Assembly (NCBI GenBank): GCA_010094045.1
Contig: ML986621.1
Location: 248,001 to 312,000, forward strand
Origin: Lojkania enalia
Lineage: Eukaryota > Ascomycota > Dothideomycetes > Pleosporales
Length of the DNA: 64,000 bases
Direction: 5' to 3'
The position numbers and the translations under genes were made by a program. The notes under the pieces were generated by a model. The model had not been told where the DNA came from. It searched no databases and worked only from the letters and a program-made list of their open reading frames with translations. Shown in pieces: positions 33,453 to 45,170 of the stretch. Numbering within the stretch: the first letter of the stretch is position 1; each line of letters begins with the position of its first letter.

Positions 33453-34484
33453 TTACTTTTTCAGATATAATATACCCTGCTTGATATCACATATGCCCCT
33501 CACAATCCTATTAAGCCGCTTCTGCTCCTGCGGAGAGGTTTTGTGGACTTTGCCAAAATAGCATTCGACCACTCTTATGAAGGCTGTTCCGGTGGGTTGG
33601 ATGAGCGAGCGGACGCGCGCGATTTCTTCGTCAACGCTTTTAGAGGTCAATGGAGCGACTGCCTTCTTCTCGGGGGACGGAGTTGGTACTACTTCCTTAT
33701 CCCCTTGCAAACCATCAGTTTTAGCCGTTATGTCTAGCTCTAGCTTAGATTTCATGAGCTTTCGTCGCTTCTCCTTTTGCTCGTAGTATTCGCCTACCCT
33801 TTTCTTAGCGTTCTTTCTCCGCTGCTCTTCCTGGATTCTCTCAGCCTCCTCCTTTCCCCGCTCCTTGTATCTCCGCTGGAGCTCTAATTTGCGAAACTCG
33901 AAATTCATCGCCTGCGTGAATTCATCGTCTGCCTTCATCTTAGTCTCTGCAGCCTTTCTGGCGATTTCGGCGTTTTGCTTTTTGGCGAGGTAGGCACGGC
34001 GGGATTCTATGGCATGGCTTCTTTGATCGAGGGCTTGTTTGGTAGGGGAAGGGGACTCCGTGGTTGGAGATGGGCTGGTCCTGGGGACTTGTTCGTGCTT
34101 AACGATTCCGCCCTTGTCCTCGTCCTCGTCTGATGATTTTTCGCTCTCTTCGTCGATCTCCTCGTCTGATGACATTTCGCTTTGTTCGTCGTTAACTTCC
34201 TCAGTGTCTACCAGCTTGTCGTGGACGGCCTTGTCGTCTACTTTTCTTTCGACATCCGATTTATGGTATGCCTCCCGTGATGAATATCTAGGAGCTGGAG
34301 AGCCGAAACAGTCCATTTCTGGGTCGAAGTTCGGCCCCTCAATGATAGCTAGGATTTGTGATAGAAAGCTGCGAAGGTCTTGAGATTGGACTTGGCGGGA
34401 CCGAGGATGGTATTGAGGTGCATTGCCCCGAGAGTAGGTGAACGGCATTTTGGATAGATATCGAGTTGAATAAGATGTAAACAA
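33453..34484 (-). CDS. Unrecognised charged coiled-coil protein
   Basis: A single minus-strand exon of 343 codons, or 331 aa from the Met at 34448 (MPFTYSRG). I do not recognise a family. In order it shows a Gln/Arg/Ser-rich N-terminus with a short LRSFLSQILAIIEGP helix and a Ser/Glu/Asp-rich acidic block near residues 95-128. A Ser/Pro patch (TSPSPTTESPSPTK) follows, then a long charged helix near 155-250 rich in Lys, Arg, Glu and Ala (probable coiled coil), with basic KKRVGEYYEQKEKRRK. It ends in a compact C-terminal segment (FIRVVECYFGKV to LNRIVRGICDIKQGIL). The composition suggests a nuclear scaffold, but this is inference. Confidence 0.65.
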   Translation of the reverse strand: MFTSYSTRYLSKMPFTYSRGNAPQYHPRSRQVQSQDLRSFLSQILAIIEGPNFDPEMDCFGSPAPRYSSREAYHKSDVERKVDDKAVHDKLVDTEEVNDEQSEMSSDEEIDEESEKSSDEDEDKGGIVKHEQVPRTSPSPTTESPSPTKQALDQRSHAIESRRAYLAKKQNAEIARKAAETKMKADDEFTQAMNFEFRKLELQRRYKERGKEEAERIQEEQRRKNAKKRVGEYYEQKEKRRKLMKSKLELDITAKTDGLQGDKEVVPTPSPEKKAVAPLTSKSVDEEIARVRSLIQPTGTAFIRVVECYFGKVHKTSPQEQKRLNRIVRGICDIKQGILYLKK

Positions 34485-35795
34485 AAGTGTGTTTGTAGTG
34501 GTGTAGAGGTAGAAGTACGTTTGAAGTGGTATGTAGTGGTATAGTTGCGGACTTTAAACGTTGATAGAAGCTGTATGGTTTAGCTAGGAAATAGATGCGG
34601 TGGATGTTCTAGAGAAGGAAGAATTGAGTGAGAGACAGGTTTAAATAGAAGGGCAAATTGGGATTATAGATGCCACGGTATGGTACCGAGACAATATTTG
34701 GGGTGCGCACAATGTACCGTGGATGAGGTTTAAGAGAGGAAAATATTTTCTAACGAACAATTCGTCTTCGTCCATCAAGACTAGAGAATTTACCAATTTA
34801 CGGAGATTTGCTGCCTTTAGACGACAATCTAAACACACAATCATTCTAAAATGAACTTTGGAATTGTAAAAGCGATTTGAAAAGGCTGTTAGTTAGGGTC
34901 TAAGGAGATGCGAGGATGCGTAGAAAGTATAGTACCATAGCCATGTTACCATGGCTCGGAGGTGGACTAAACCAAACAAGGCGCGTTCCTAGTAAGAAAA
35001 TAGCTATATTACCACAAAGTCAGCCCTGGCGCGCTCTCGACGAAGCGGAAGTTTCTTGTAAACATACTCGCCTGTTGGGAATTTACAATGATATAGAGAA
35101 TATATTTTTGGAACTAGAATAGAAAATATTCTTAACATAACATAGACTGATATTCTGAAATATTTAATATATAAAATTCAGAACAAGGACTTTGTTACTT
35201 TCGTCATCAAAGCTTAATGCGGAAACGTTCTGATGAGGGCTTGAGTGAGGAGAGGTATGAAATAAGTGAGGAAACATCGTAGCGCTTTCCAGCTTAAAGA
35301 CCAAAAAAAAGGTAGACTATTTCATTCAAGGCTTACATGAAGTGGACCTCTATGATCTTTCTAGGTTCTTACAAGCGTTCGGGTGTTCATTCTTGGGCCG
35401 CTTGATTTCTAATTCGGACTAGCCAACATTCTCCATCAATCCCATTCCTTATTTCCATTTATTCATCCACAATCTAGGAGACTCAACTTAGTTAACGTGC
35501 TGATCTCGAAACTGTCAGAACCGCTCGCGAGGGACATTGTGCGAAATTCGGGTTCACTTACCACGAGCGGTATAGCGCCATCAACGACTTCGAGCTTGAG
35601 GCCGCACTGCGATAACCAGCACCATCATCGTCATAACTGTAAACGCCGGTGTAGTGAATGAACCCTACTACTTACCTTATCTATTAGCTCGGCCTCCAAT
35701 CCCCTAATCTCTTCCACACCTAAATTAGTTTAAATCATATTGTTCATCTTTGCAGGATGAGTTAACGCCGCGAGTGTCGCACAATCGCAACAAGC
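34485..35795. other. AT-rich intergenic region
   Basis: About 1.3 kb between two genes reading away from each other. It is AT-rich, with several TATA-like stretches (for example 35150-35175), and has no credible reading frame. It contains both promoters. No repeat or RNA gene was recognised. Confidence 0.5.
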
Positions 35796-38700
35796 ATGGA
35801 CGACGACTCATCCTCGATAAATGGTGAAAGCCATAAGGGGGTAGACATTGGGAATAGTAGCATAGATGCACGGTGGAGCAGCGGGAGGAGCGCAATGTAT
35901 AGGCAAGGCTCTAACATGAGCGAGTACGCTCCCATGCTCCACGAGGAGAAGGTTATCAGTCTTACAAAACGCACAGTGCGAGCTTCATGACGGATGTTGA
36001 GATGGCTCAAGACGAGGTGATCGAACTCCGCCCCATGAATCCCGCACATCATGCACAACATGGGCAGCAACTGACGACAATCCCCAAGGTCTTCGCGGGC
36101 CCCATGTCCGAGAGCGTCCCAACCAACGTCTCCTCATTTGTCCACCGACGATCGCGCGCCGATTCTACAGCTAGCTTCACATACTACGATGAGGATAGGG
36201 ATTCTGAAGAGGGGGCAGATGAGGAGGCCATTGCAGAGGAATATGGTGACATCGAATACGAGGGCTATGAGGATGAACTAGACGATCTTGAAGCTGGCAT
36301 ATCGCCGTCTCCAGCCAGGCGGAAATCATCAGTGTCTTCAAGGAGATCTGTCGAAGCGCCCTTACTGCGAAGACAATCGTCGGTTTCCAGCGCAGCGTCA
36401 GGGGACTATAGGAGGGGCAGAAGAATTAGCCAGAAAATATACATATTGATGGAAGACCTGACAATAGTACTCGCCGGCTTCAAAACGTCCCGCATAGGAC
36501 TCGCAGTCTACATTATCTTGTGCACCATCAGCGCGGGATTGGCGTGGCTCCTTTTCCGCTGGCTTCCTCGATGGAGGGTTGCACTAGTAGGGCGAGCTGC
36601 GCCTTTGAAAGAGTGCGAATGGGTAGTTATAGAGAACCAATGGGGGGAATTTACCGTCCAGAATGTGGATGAACAGTCTTATGGACGATCTCTATCCACA
36701 GTATTTGGAGATGCAGAGAAGAGACCCGGAGGTGAATACGACGAGGACCTAGATCCAGTGATAAAACGCCTACGTTCCCTAAACTACCGATACATACGAT
36801 TCTGTTACCATCCCATAAAGGATAAATTTATTCTAGCAAATACTTGGAAAGATCCCGCATGGACTAATGTCTCCGCTCTCCGTGAGGGGTTAGATAGTGA
36901 AGAACAGGATTGGCGGGAACTTGTATTCGGAAGAAACTTAATTGATATTGAAGAAAAGTCCGTCGGCCAGCTTCTCGTTGATGAGATCTTCCATCCATTT
37001 TACATATTCCAGATTGCGAGTCTCTTCCTATGGTCAGTCGACGAGTATTACTACTATGCTGCTTGTATATTTGTTATTTCCATTGTCAGCATTACAACCA
37101 CTTTAATCGAGACCAAGTCTACCATGAAACGTATGCGGGAAGTCTCAATATTCGAATGCGACATCAGGGTATTAAGGAGTGGCTTCTGGAGAAATATCCG
37201 ATCTGGAGAGCTTGTTCCTGGCGACGTATTCGAGGTTACGGATCCCTCGCTTTCGCAGCTACCTTGTGACAGCCTTTTGCTCTCCGGCGACTGCATTGTC
37301 AATGAAAGTATGTTGACGGGTGAGTCAGTCCCAATATCGAAGATACCCGTTACGGACGAAACTCTCGACCTACTCAATCTGAGCGCTTCTGCTATGCACC
37401 CGGAGGTGACGAGGAGTTTACTCTTCTGTGGTACAAAAATCATCCGTGCGCGAAGACCCCATGATGATGGAAACGATGAAGCGGCCGCATTAGCAATGGT
37501 AGTACGCACTGGGTTCAACACGACCAAGGGCGCTTTGGTCCGCTCGATGCTCTTCCCAAAGCCCTCGGGATTCAAGTTTTACCGAGACTCTTTCCGGTAT
37601 ATATCGGTAATGGCTGGCATTGCGATGGTTGGATTTGTCGCTTCCTTCATCAACTTCATCCATTTTGGCCTTGCCTGGCATCTCATCGTTGTCCGGGCTC
37701 TGGATTTGATTACGATTGTCGTTCCGCCCGCGCTACCAGCCACACTCACAATTGGCACAAATTTTGCTCTTTCCCGCTTGAAGAAAAAGCAAATCTTCTG
37801 TATCAGTCCACAAAGAGTGAATGTAGGCGGCAAGCTTGATGTCGTCTGCTTTGACAAGACAGGTACATTGACGGAAGAAGGACTAGATGTATTGGGTGTA
37901 CGAGTTGTGCATAGGCCTGACAACAGATTCAGCGATATACTGACCAATTCAATTGATATCCTCCCGCCATCAATATATGAGCGAGATCCGACTATTAATT
38001 ATTCGAACCACAAGACAATATTATATATGATGGCTACATGCCACTCGCTCCGCGTTATTGATGACGAGCTAGTGGGGGATCCATTGGATGTCAAGATGTT
38101 CAATTTCACAGGCTGGGCCTTCGAGGAAGGGGAGCATCGATCTGGTGATGGAGATGAGGAGACAGACCAGAAGCTGTCACCTTCGGTTGCTAGGCCTCCA
38201 GTTGGCCGAGAGTTCGATATTGATGAACCCGCGAACTCAAGCCGAAAGCCAGTTGAACTAGGCATGCTAAAGACGTTCGAGTTCGTGTCTCAACTAAGGA
38301 GAGCGAGCGTCATTGTGCGACAGTTTGGATCGAAAAGCGGCCATGTTTACGCCAAAGGAGCACCAGAAGTTATGAAGGACATCTGCCGTCCAGAAAGCTT
38401 TCCTTCTGACTACGAAGATTTGCTTTCTCATTACACTCACAGAGGCTTTCGTGTAATAGCATGTGCAACGAAGACTATTGAGAAGCTCAACTGGCTCAAG
38501 ACCCAGAAAATGAAGCGGGAAGAAGCCGAGAGTAGTCTCGATTTTGTCGGCTTCATTATCTTCGAGAACAAACTGAAACCGAGCACAACCCCAATCATTG
38601 AAGAACTAGAGAGAGCAAACATCCGGAAAGTCATGTGCACAGGAGACAACATTCTAACAGCTATAAGCGTTGCTAGAGAATGCGGTTTGATCAACAAGAC

Positions 38701-39990
38701 CGCTCATTGTTTTGTGCCACATTTCATCGAAGGCGATTCCCGGACGGCGCTGTCCAAGTTGAGTTGGGAAAGTGTCGATAATCCCGTCTTCAAGCTAGAC
38801 GAAAACACACTCAAGCCCCTACCTCCATCAGCGGATTTAGACGTATCGTTGCCGTACGACATCTCTAATCTCAAAAACTACTCCTTGGCAGTCAGTGGAG
38901 ACGTGTTCCGGTGGATCATTGACTTTGCATCGGAGAACGTAATGCGCGAGATGCTTGTTTGTGGGCAGGTTTTTGCTCGGATGTCTCCAGACGAGAAGCA
39001 CGAGCTTGTTGAGAAATTACAGAGCATCGACTATTGCTGCGGCTTCTGCGGCGATGGCGCCAATGATTGTGGTGCGTTAAAAGCAGCCGATGTTGGTATC
39101 TCCCTTTCTGAGGCCGAAGCTTCTGTCGCTGCACCCTTCACTAGCCGCGTCTTCGATATCTCCTGCGTACCACAAGTCATTAAAGAAGGCCGCGCTGCGC
39201 TAGTTACAAGCTTCAGCTGCTTCAAGTATATGAGTTTATACTCAGCTATCCAGTTCACCTCTGTCAGCTTCCTCTACGCATCAGCCTCTAACTTGGGAGA
39301 CTTCCAATTTCTCTTCATTGACCTCGCCCTTATCCTCCCCATCGCCATCTTCATGGGCTGGTCAGGCGCATATCCACGTCTATCCCGCAAACGGCCTACG
39401 GCAAGCCTTGTATCTCGAAAGGTTCTTACTCCCCTTCTGGGCCAAATCGTCTTCTGTGTACTCGTCCAATTCATTGCATTCGAGTATGTACAGAAGCAGC
39501 CATGGTACAAGCCGCCAATTGTCGACAAGAACCATTCAAACTCGGTCAACTCACAGAATACAACCTTGTTTTTAGTGTCTTGTTATCAGTACATCCTCTC
39601 AGCGGTAGTCCTCAGCGTTGGGCGTCCTTTCCGACAGCCTGTATCGCAGAACCGTAAGTCTCCTTGTAGATGTTCCTCTCTTCGTACTAACGAAACAAAA
39701 TAGTGCCGTTCGTAGTGACGATGCTGATTACCCTCGTTGTAACCACCTACATGCTATTCCATCCCGCCCAATGGCTCTCCGAGCTCATGGAACTCACATA
39801 CATGTCGGTCTCTTTTAAAATCTTTATATTAGTATTAGGCCTTGGAAATTTTGCAATTGCGTATGTGAGTGAGAAGTTTGTGTTTTCGGGTCTTGCGAAG
39901 TGGATTGGCATCCTGAAAATTAAGCTAAATCCCAAGTGGAGGAAGAAGAGGAAGGCGTATAAAGTTATTCTGGAGAGTATGAGATTCTGA
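35796..39990 (+). CDS. YPK9: P5B-type ATPase, YPK9/ATP13A2-like
   Basis: Three exons: 35796-35951, 36002-39653 and 39704-39990, giving 1,364 aa. The 50 bp introns keep phase. The second junction is clear (GTAAGT to AAATAG). The first is inferred (GTTATC to TTGAG) and joins a MSEYAPMLHEEK N-terminus to the main frame. All P-type ATPase hallmarks are seen: actuator TGES near residue 491, phosphorylation motif DKTGTLT with Asp near 670, and the hinge GDGANDCGAL. The M4 signature is PPALP (about 627-631), which marks the P5B class rather than P5A. Characterised P5B pumps (yeast Ypk9, human ATP13A2) sit in the vacuole or lysosome membrane, and ATP13A2 exports polyamines to the cytosol. The N-terminus is long, acidic and Ser/Arg-rich, which fits cytosolic regulation. 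Transport function here is by family inference. Confidence 0.93.
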
Positions 39991-40137
39991 GTTGAATAAG
40001 AGATAAGGGGACGGGCTCTGTATTATTTTTACGACTGGGATACATGATAGAAGGAAAGGAGCAGACATCGCCAACGACCTGAACAACATGCACAAAAGTG
40101 CGTATTAATCGAGGCATGTACTTGTATTTAGACACTG

Positions 40138-40152
40138 TTTTTTTTTTTTTTT
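40138..40152 (+). repeat. Poly(T)15 tract
   Basis: Fifteen T residues in the short space between the convergent YPK9-like and secreted-protein genes. Confidence 0.9.
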
Positions 40153-40252
40153 AGAAATGACTTTATACATTTTCAATCCTCTGAGCAGGGCATATATGTA
40201 CAAGCATCCTACCAGACTTGTAGACTTTCCGCCAGCTCTCGCCGCCGCTAGA

Positions 40253-40712
40253 TTATGCCTCCGTCAAACTGAACTTGACGTCGCCGCTCGGCGTCGCGCC
40301 GCCTATACAAGTACTTTCAAAACCTCCCTGCGGACAAGTCAACTGCGCCGCCTTGACACAGCGCTCCCACCGACCCTTTGAGATGTTGATTGTGGAGCCA
40401 GCGTCGGTTACGTCGAGAGTGAATAACGAGGTGCCGGATTGGCCAGTCGTAGATGTAGGATTGCCGCTGCATTTCTGAATCGAGCCAGCTATTCCACCGC
40501 ATATCCCGAGGATCGCGACATTGGTGTCATGGAAGTCGAAGGCGCTGGATGTGGTTAGCTAGGGAGGGGTTAGAAGACTAGGCAGGGCAAAAGTACATCG
40601 AAGTGTCGAGGCACGTGGTCCCTGTGACTTCGTTGCCGGAGACTATTTGTTGGGGCAGAGCGGTCGAGAATGTAGCGAGTAAGGATATGAGGAAGAGAGT
40701 TGTGAAATCCAT
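40253..40712 (-). CDS. Small secreted cysteine-rich protein
   Basis: Two minus-strand exons, 40712-40597 and 40544-40253, joined across a 52 bp intron. The donor is GTACTT, CTAAC branch-like sites occur twice, and the acceptor is ATCCAG. The product is 135 aa. Neither exon stands out alone, so the gene is easy to miss. The first 18 residues or so form a signal peptide (hydrophobic TLFLISLLATF, then STA-LP). The mature part has six cysteines at positions 34, 54, 64, 101, 109 and 118, compatible with three disulfides. A Gly-rich NVAILGICGGIAG stretch and the segment INISKGRWERCV are notable. There is no GPI-type tail. Six-Cys secreted proteins of this size in fungi include effectors and antimicrobial proteins as well as cell-surface proteins. 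Function is unknown here. Confidence 0.75.
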
Positions 40713-40782
40713 GGCTGGTATCTTGGATTGAAGTGAGCGTGCTCTAAGGGTTTGTGGTGAACAGATATATTAAAGAGGAAGA

Positions 40783-40794
40783 ATATATATATAC
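40783..40794 (-). promoter_or_regulatory. TATA-box-like element
   Basis: An alternating TATATATATA stretch 71-82 bp upstream of the start codon of the small secreted protein. Position and sequence fit a TATA box, which is more common in regulated fungal genes than in housekeeping ones. Confidence 0.35.
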
Positions 40795-41551
40795 AATAGA
40801 AGGTTAACTGGATTCGCTCAACGAACGGCCAGCATTTGAACAGAAAGAATTGAATAAGATAGTGTGTTTAGGATAATATAGCCTGGCAGTGTAACTCCTC
40901 TAAATATCCATCCACCTTGCCTTCGAAACCAAACTCACCTAGACATCGTGAAGCAATATAAAGATCGTGCCGTGGCAATCAAACAGGGGAAAAATAATAG
41001 TGACCACCCCTTCTCCATCACCCGAACTCATCTCTACATTTCATTGAACGGTTATTTAGTGCTTCGTACCTGTTCGGCAAGTCTCTGAGATCCTGAGGCG
41101 TTGCACGTTTCCGTCAGTCGTTGACTACCACATGTGGGCTAGCGCACAACATTAACGGCAACAAAAACCGCGCAAATTTCCCTCCAATTGGTACAATTGC
41201 AGGAACTTGTTCTACATATATAGTTTCGTCATTTCGTTCGTCCCCTCGTCAAACGTGAGATAGAAAGTTGATGAAATGCCGCCATCCCTTTTCGTCCATC
41301 CTGTGAACCAAACACAAGAGATACATCCGAAGACCCAGTAATGCAAAATAAATCCACCAACGCCATGCGTTCGCCTTCTGAGAAACAATAGCCTTGGAAG
41401 GTAGAGCGGAAGGATGACCAAAAGTCCAAGATATAGACACGTATAGAAAGGTACATGCGACCAATAGATGCTAGAAGCCGTATTAAGAATTTGCGTTCTC
41501 TGGGCACGATAATCGTTCGATATTAACGTCCATCCCGATGTCGGAAGCTGT
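40795..41551. other. Spacer between secreted-protein gene and DnaJ gene
   Basis: Both neighbours are on the minus strand, so this holds the DnaJ 3' UTR and the promoter of the secreted-protein gene. Small minus-strand frames near 41212-41507 overlap one another in different frames and are not protein-like. Nothing further was seen. Confidence 0.45.
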
Positions 41552-42916
41552 CTATAGGATCTGTTTGAGTTGTTCTTTTTGGTGGGCAGTCAACGATGTC
41601 GGGAATCTAATCCGTACACCAACAATGAAGTCACCCCGCTCTCCAGGTTTCTTGCTCTTTGGCATCCCCAGGCCTGGGAAGCGTTCCATGAAGGTTGGGC
41701 CCGTAGGGCCGCCGCTCCTAACGTTGAGCTGCTTTCCGTCAATTGTTTGCACCGTTCGTTGCCAACCCGTCAGGGCTTCCTTTAGATCTAGGTCGATGGT
41801 GTGCTTGACGTCGTCGCCTTCACGAGTGAACAGAGGATGCGATTTCTGAGAAGTTAGAACCTGTATCTTAGTCGTGGCGTATGCTTCAATCTTACCTCCT
41901 GTACAATAAAGTGCAAATCCTGGGTCCCGCCTTCCACTTGGTCGCCTACGTCTGAAAACTTAATCTTGCTCCCAGCCTTCAATCCCTTCTTGATGGGCAC
42001 CTCCAAAATTCGATCCTGCGTACTTTGTTTGCCTGTTGATGCATCATACGTTTTCCGCTTAATCTTCATTTTCTTCATCGTGCCATTGAACAATTCCTCC
42101 AACGAAACAGGTAGTGGCTTCTCTACAACTGTGACTTCTGGCGTGGCTGCCCTCCGGCCTCCATGGAACCTTGATCCGCCGGGTCCCCTCGATCCGCCCA
42201 TACCACCTGGCATACCTCCCATGCCAAATCCACCAAAGCTACTACCGAAGTCGTCGTCATCAACGCCCATACCGCCCATACCACCACTACCACCACCACC
42301 TCCTCCTCCTCCTCCTCCTCCTCCTCCTCCTCCACGCAAAAATTCCGAAAATATGCTCTCCGGGTTCGAGAAATTGAAGCCTCCTCCTCCACCACCAGTT
42401 GAGAAATGAAAGGTCCGTGTGCCTCCGGGCATGCCGCCGGCACTCGAGAATGGGAAGCCTCCGCCTTCGAATGGGCTTCCTCCTGGTCCAGGGCCTCCTT
42501 CTGGAGGAGGCGCTCCGCCGCGCAGGATGAATTCGAGGCCGAACTGGTCATAGGTTTTGCGTTTCTCAGGATCAGACAGAATTTCGTAAGCCTGCGATGC
42601 TTCTATTGTACAAGTCAGTACTGGCTCGGGCTCTTGATTGCAAGGGCGGGGATGTCGCCTTACCTTTAAATTTCTCGGCAGCATCCGGATTGTCTTTGTT
42701 CTTGTCTGGATGCCACTTCAGGGCCATTTTGCGATATGCTTTCTTGATTTCATCTTGGGAAGCGGATGGCGATACGCCTGTGATGCATGTTAGTAACTTA
42801 TACAGAGAACTATGCTTGTCAAATATGCGGCGGTCGTGGTGGCAGAGAGCGGGGCTAGCAGAGCACAAGGTGCCAAACTTACCTAATTGATCGTAGAGCT
42901 TGGTCTCCTTGACCAT
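41552..42916 (-). CDS. SIS1: DnaJ/Hsp40 co-chaperone, type II (Sis1-like)
   Basis: Four minus-strand exons: 42916-42883, 42777-42664, 42602-41896 and 41845-41552. Introns are 105, 61 and 50 bp, all in phase, giving 382 aa. The J domain occupies residues 1-70 with the HPD motif at 34-36 (WHPDKN), which stimulates Hsp70 ATPase. A Gly/Phe-rich region follows. The C-terminal peptide-binding domains start at [21 protein letters not shown] and include [14 protein letters not shown]. There is no CxxCxGxG zinc finger, so this is type II, like yeast Sis1 and animal DNAJB4/5. An uninterrupted run of about 16 glycines, encoded by a trinucleotide repeat, lies in the G/F region and probably varies in length. 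A cytosolic-nuclear role with Hsp70 is expected. Confidence 0.93.
42282..42333. repeat. Compound (CAC)/(TCC) trinucleotide repeat coding poly-Gly
   Basis: Tandem CCA units followed by eleven TCC units on the plus strand. Read on the minus strand within the DnaJ gene, they give a long glycine run. Length changes would be in-frame. Confidence 0.9.
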
Positions 42917-43479
42917 TGTGAGCCGGGTTTATGAGTGAGTAAAGGATGTCTAGGTGAGTTTTGCGTTGTGAAAGTTCTAAAACGAGTTCTGTGGAGCAAG
43001 AGGTTGAGGTTTCTCTTATGTTGGAAGAGGAAGGCAGATCTCCCCACCAGGGCACTGCGCACCGTTTGGCGCGACGTCAGAGCTAACCTGAAATGAAGCA
43101 CGGAAGCTTCGAGAACAATCGAAGGCCATTGGCTCGAATACGCAACGCCCCATTATCAACGCTTTGCACAGTTGTCTTATCTCTTCGATTTTGGTATGTA
43201 TGTCTACGAATCTTGGCTTCGGCGTGCTACGCAAATGATAAAAATTCATGCTATTTTCCGCCAAAATGCTGGGTAACTCGCACACCAAACTCCACCTGTG
43301 CGCCATTCCTAAACGCCAGTTCAACAGGCTGTTTGCCGTATGCTACATGAAGACAGCAATATCCATATAATTCACAACCCATCGCTTGTCAACAATTACT
43401 GACTAACACGGACACATGACGCTAGTCGCCAGAGGTAGTGCGCTGCGCCGATTGGGAGTATTAGAATCCAGTCACCACC
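42917..43479. other. Spacer between DnaJ and CBF5
   Basis: A 0.56 kb stretch between tandem minus-strand genes. It holds the DnaJ promoter and the CBF5 3' UTR. Frames at 43016-43350 on both strands are antisense shadows of each other and show no protein-like content. Confidence 0.45.
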
Positions 43480-45170
43480 TTAATCACTATCGCTGTCTTC
43501 GGCCTTGCTCTTTTTTGCCTTCTTAGCTTCCTTTTCCGCCTTCTTCTTTTCTTTCTTTTCCTTTTTCTTTCGCTTTCGTTCCGCCTCGTCTTCTGCGCCC
43601 TCGTCACCGCGACTCTTCCGTTTCTTGGACTTCTCGGAAACTTCAGCGACCATAGTAGCGCCTGCTTCTGCCTCTTCCTGTGTCGTGATGCCAACCGACG
43701 GGGTTGCAAGAGTGGCGGCGACCTCAACCGCTGACGTAGTTTCAGTCATTGTGACATCTCCAGGAGTGGCAGTAACGTTGTAATCCTTATATTCCGTGTT
43801 CCACTTTGCGGGAGTTTTCTCATTTGGTCGGCCGAATTTCTCCATCAAATGTTAGTAAAGGCATGACTAAAAAATATGATAGAACTAACATCAAGCTGAC
43901 CACTCTCTTTCATTTTTTTCTTCTCAACAGCAACGGGACCCATACCCCATCGCCTTGGGTACAAGTCACGTTCCATAATGCACCGTTTCACTTTTGCAAC
44001 AACGCCATGGTCACATGATGACATCTCGACTGCCGACATTTGCGCATAGGCGAGCGCAATAGCTTCACCCTTCGTGGTCATGAGCACCACTTCGTCATGC
44101 ACTTCAATACCCTTTTCTGTAGGTGTATTAGCCAATATATGGTAGTGTAAGGGGGGTACCCACCAAAGCGGAGAAGACCCGGAATCATGAGCTTTGCACC
44201 ATAGCAGATGGCGTTGACTGAACTATCCTTGACAACAATGCGTTTGTACGACGTGAGGAGAGTCTCAAGAGGTGCGATGACCTGGCGCAGGTAGCTCTCG
44301 TCCCGGTTGTTATCTTGGAGCCACTGGGCATCGAGAACATCATGCAATGTAACCATTCCCTTGGACTCGTCCATTGCTCCACTCCTAACTCGGCGGAGTT
44401 CCTGCATGTGAGCACCGACGCCAAGTAGTAATCCTAAGTGCACACATAATGTTCGGATATAAGTTCCAGCTTCACAGCTAACCCAGAAGACGCCCAGTTG
44501 TCGTTCATTATCAAACTCGTAGAGCTTGCTCTCATGGATTGTTCGGATGCGGAGTTGTCGCTTCACGGCAGAAATGAGCGGCGGTCGCTGGAACAATGCG
44601 CCAGTGAGTGTCTCCAAGGCGCGCGCAAATTGCGCTTCTCCTCCGGGAAGCTTGTCGTGGAGTCGAATCACGCAAACATATTCCTTTCCGGCTCCTTGCT
44701 GAGATTTGACAAGACGAGTAGCGCGATCAATGCAGACAATAAGACAACCGGTAACTTTGGGGTCAAGGGTTCCGCTATGCCCCGTCTTCTCGACTCTAAA
44801 ATGCGTATCAGTATTTGCACCTATTCGGAAGAATGAAACTATAGGACCTACCTCAAAATTCGTTTGATCCATGCTACAACTTCGTGGCTGGAGGGATTTG
44901 AGGGCTTGTCCAAGTTGATCACACCAGAACTAATGTAGGATTTCAGGTCACGCGAATGAGGAGCGCATCCGTGAGGAATCGGTGTAAAGTGGGCTGTGCG
45001 AACGAGCACTGTTTGAGATTTAGCTACAAAAGTACTTAGTATAGCTATGGTAGGAGCTTCGTACAGTCGCTGTAGTTCTTCAGAAGCAGTGGCCAGTCGC
45101 TGGTGTCGATAGCCGGTGCAGAGGCCTGCGGCTTAAGGGTATAGATGGGATCGGTCGCTACGAGAGCCAT
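43480..45170 (-). CDS. CBF5: H/ACA snoRNP pseudouridine synthase CBF5 (dyskerin)
   Basis: Five minus-strand exons: 45170-45065, 45008-44852, 44795-44164, 44116-43890 and 43839-43480. Introns are 47-56 bp and in phase, giving 493 aa. CBF5 isomerises uridine to pseudouridine in rRNA and snRNA, guided by H/ACA snoRNAs, in the nucleolus. The start is supported by a family-like N-terminus and by the block [21 protein letters not shown]. The catalytic motif is [12 protein letters not shown] with Asp99. The TruB core continues through QGAGKEYVC and [16 protein letters not shown] domain follows, with [18 protein letters not shown] and [14 protein letters not shown]. The tail is a Lys/Glu-rich block that ends in SDSD, as in yeast Cbf5, where KKE repeats occur. 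The last intron ends in GGAG, an unusual but usable acceptor preceded by an ACTAAC branch site. Confidence 0.96.

Noticed and set aside
41966..42409. Plus-strand 147-codon Pro-rich frame
   Set aside because: It is the antisense shadow of the Gly-rich region of the DnaJ gene.
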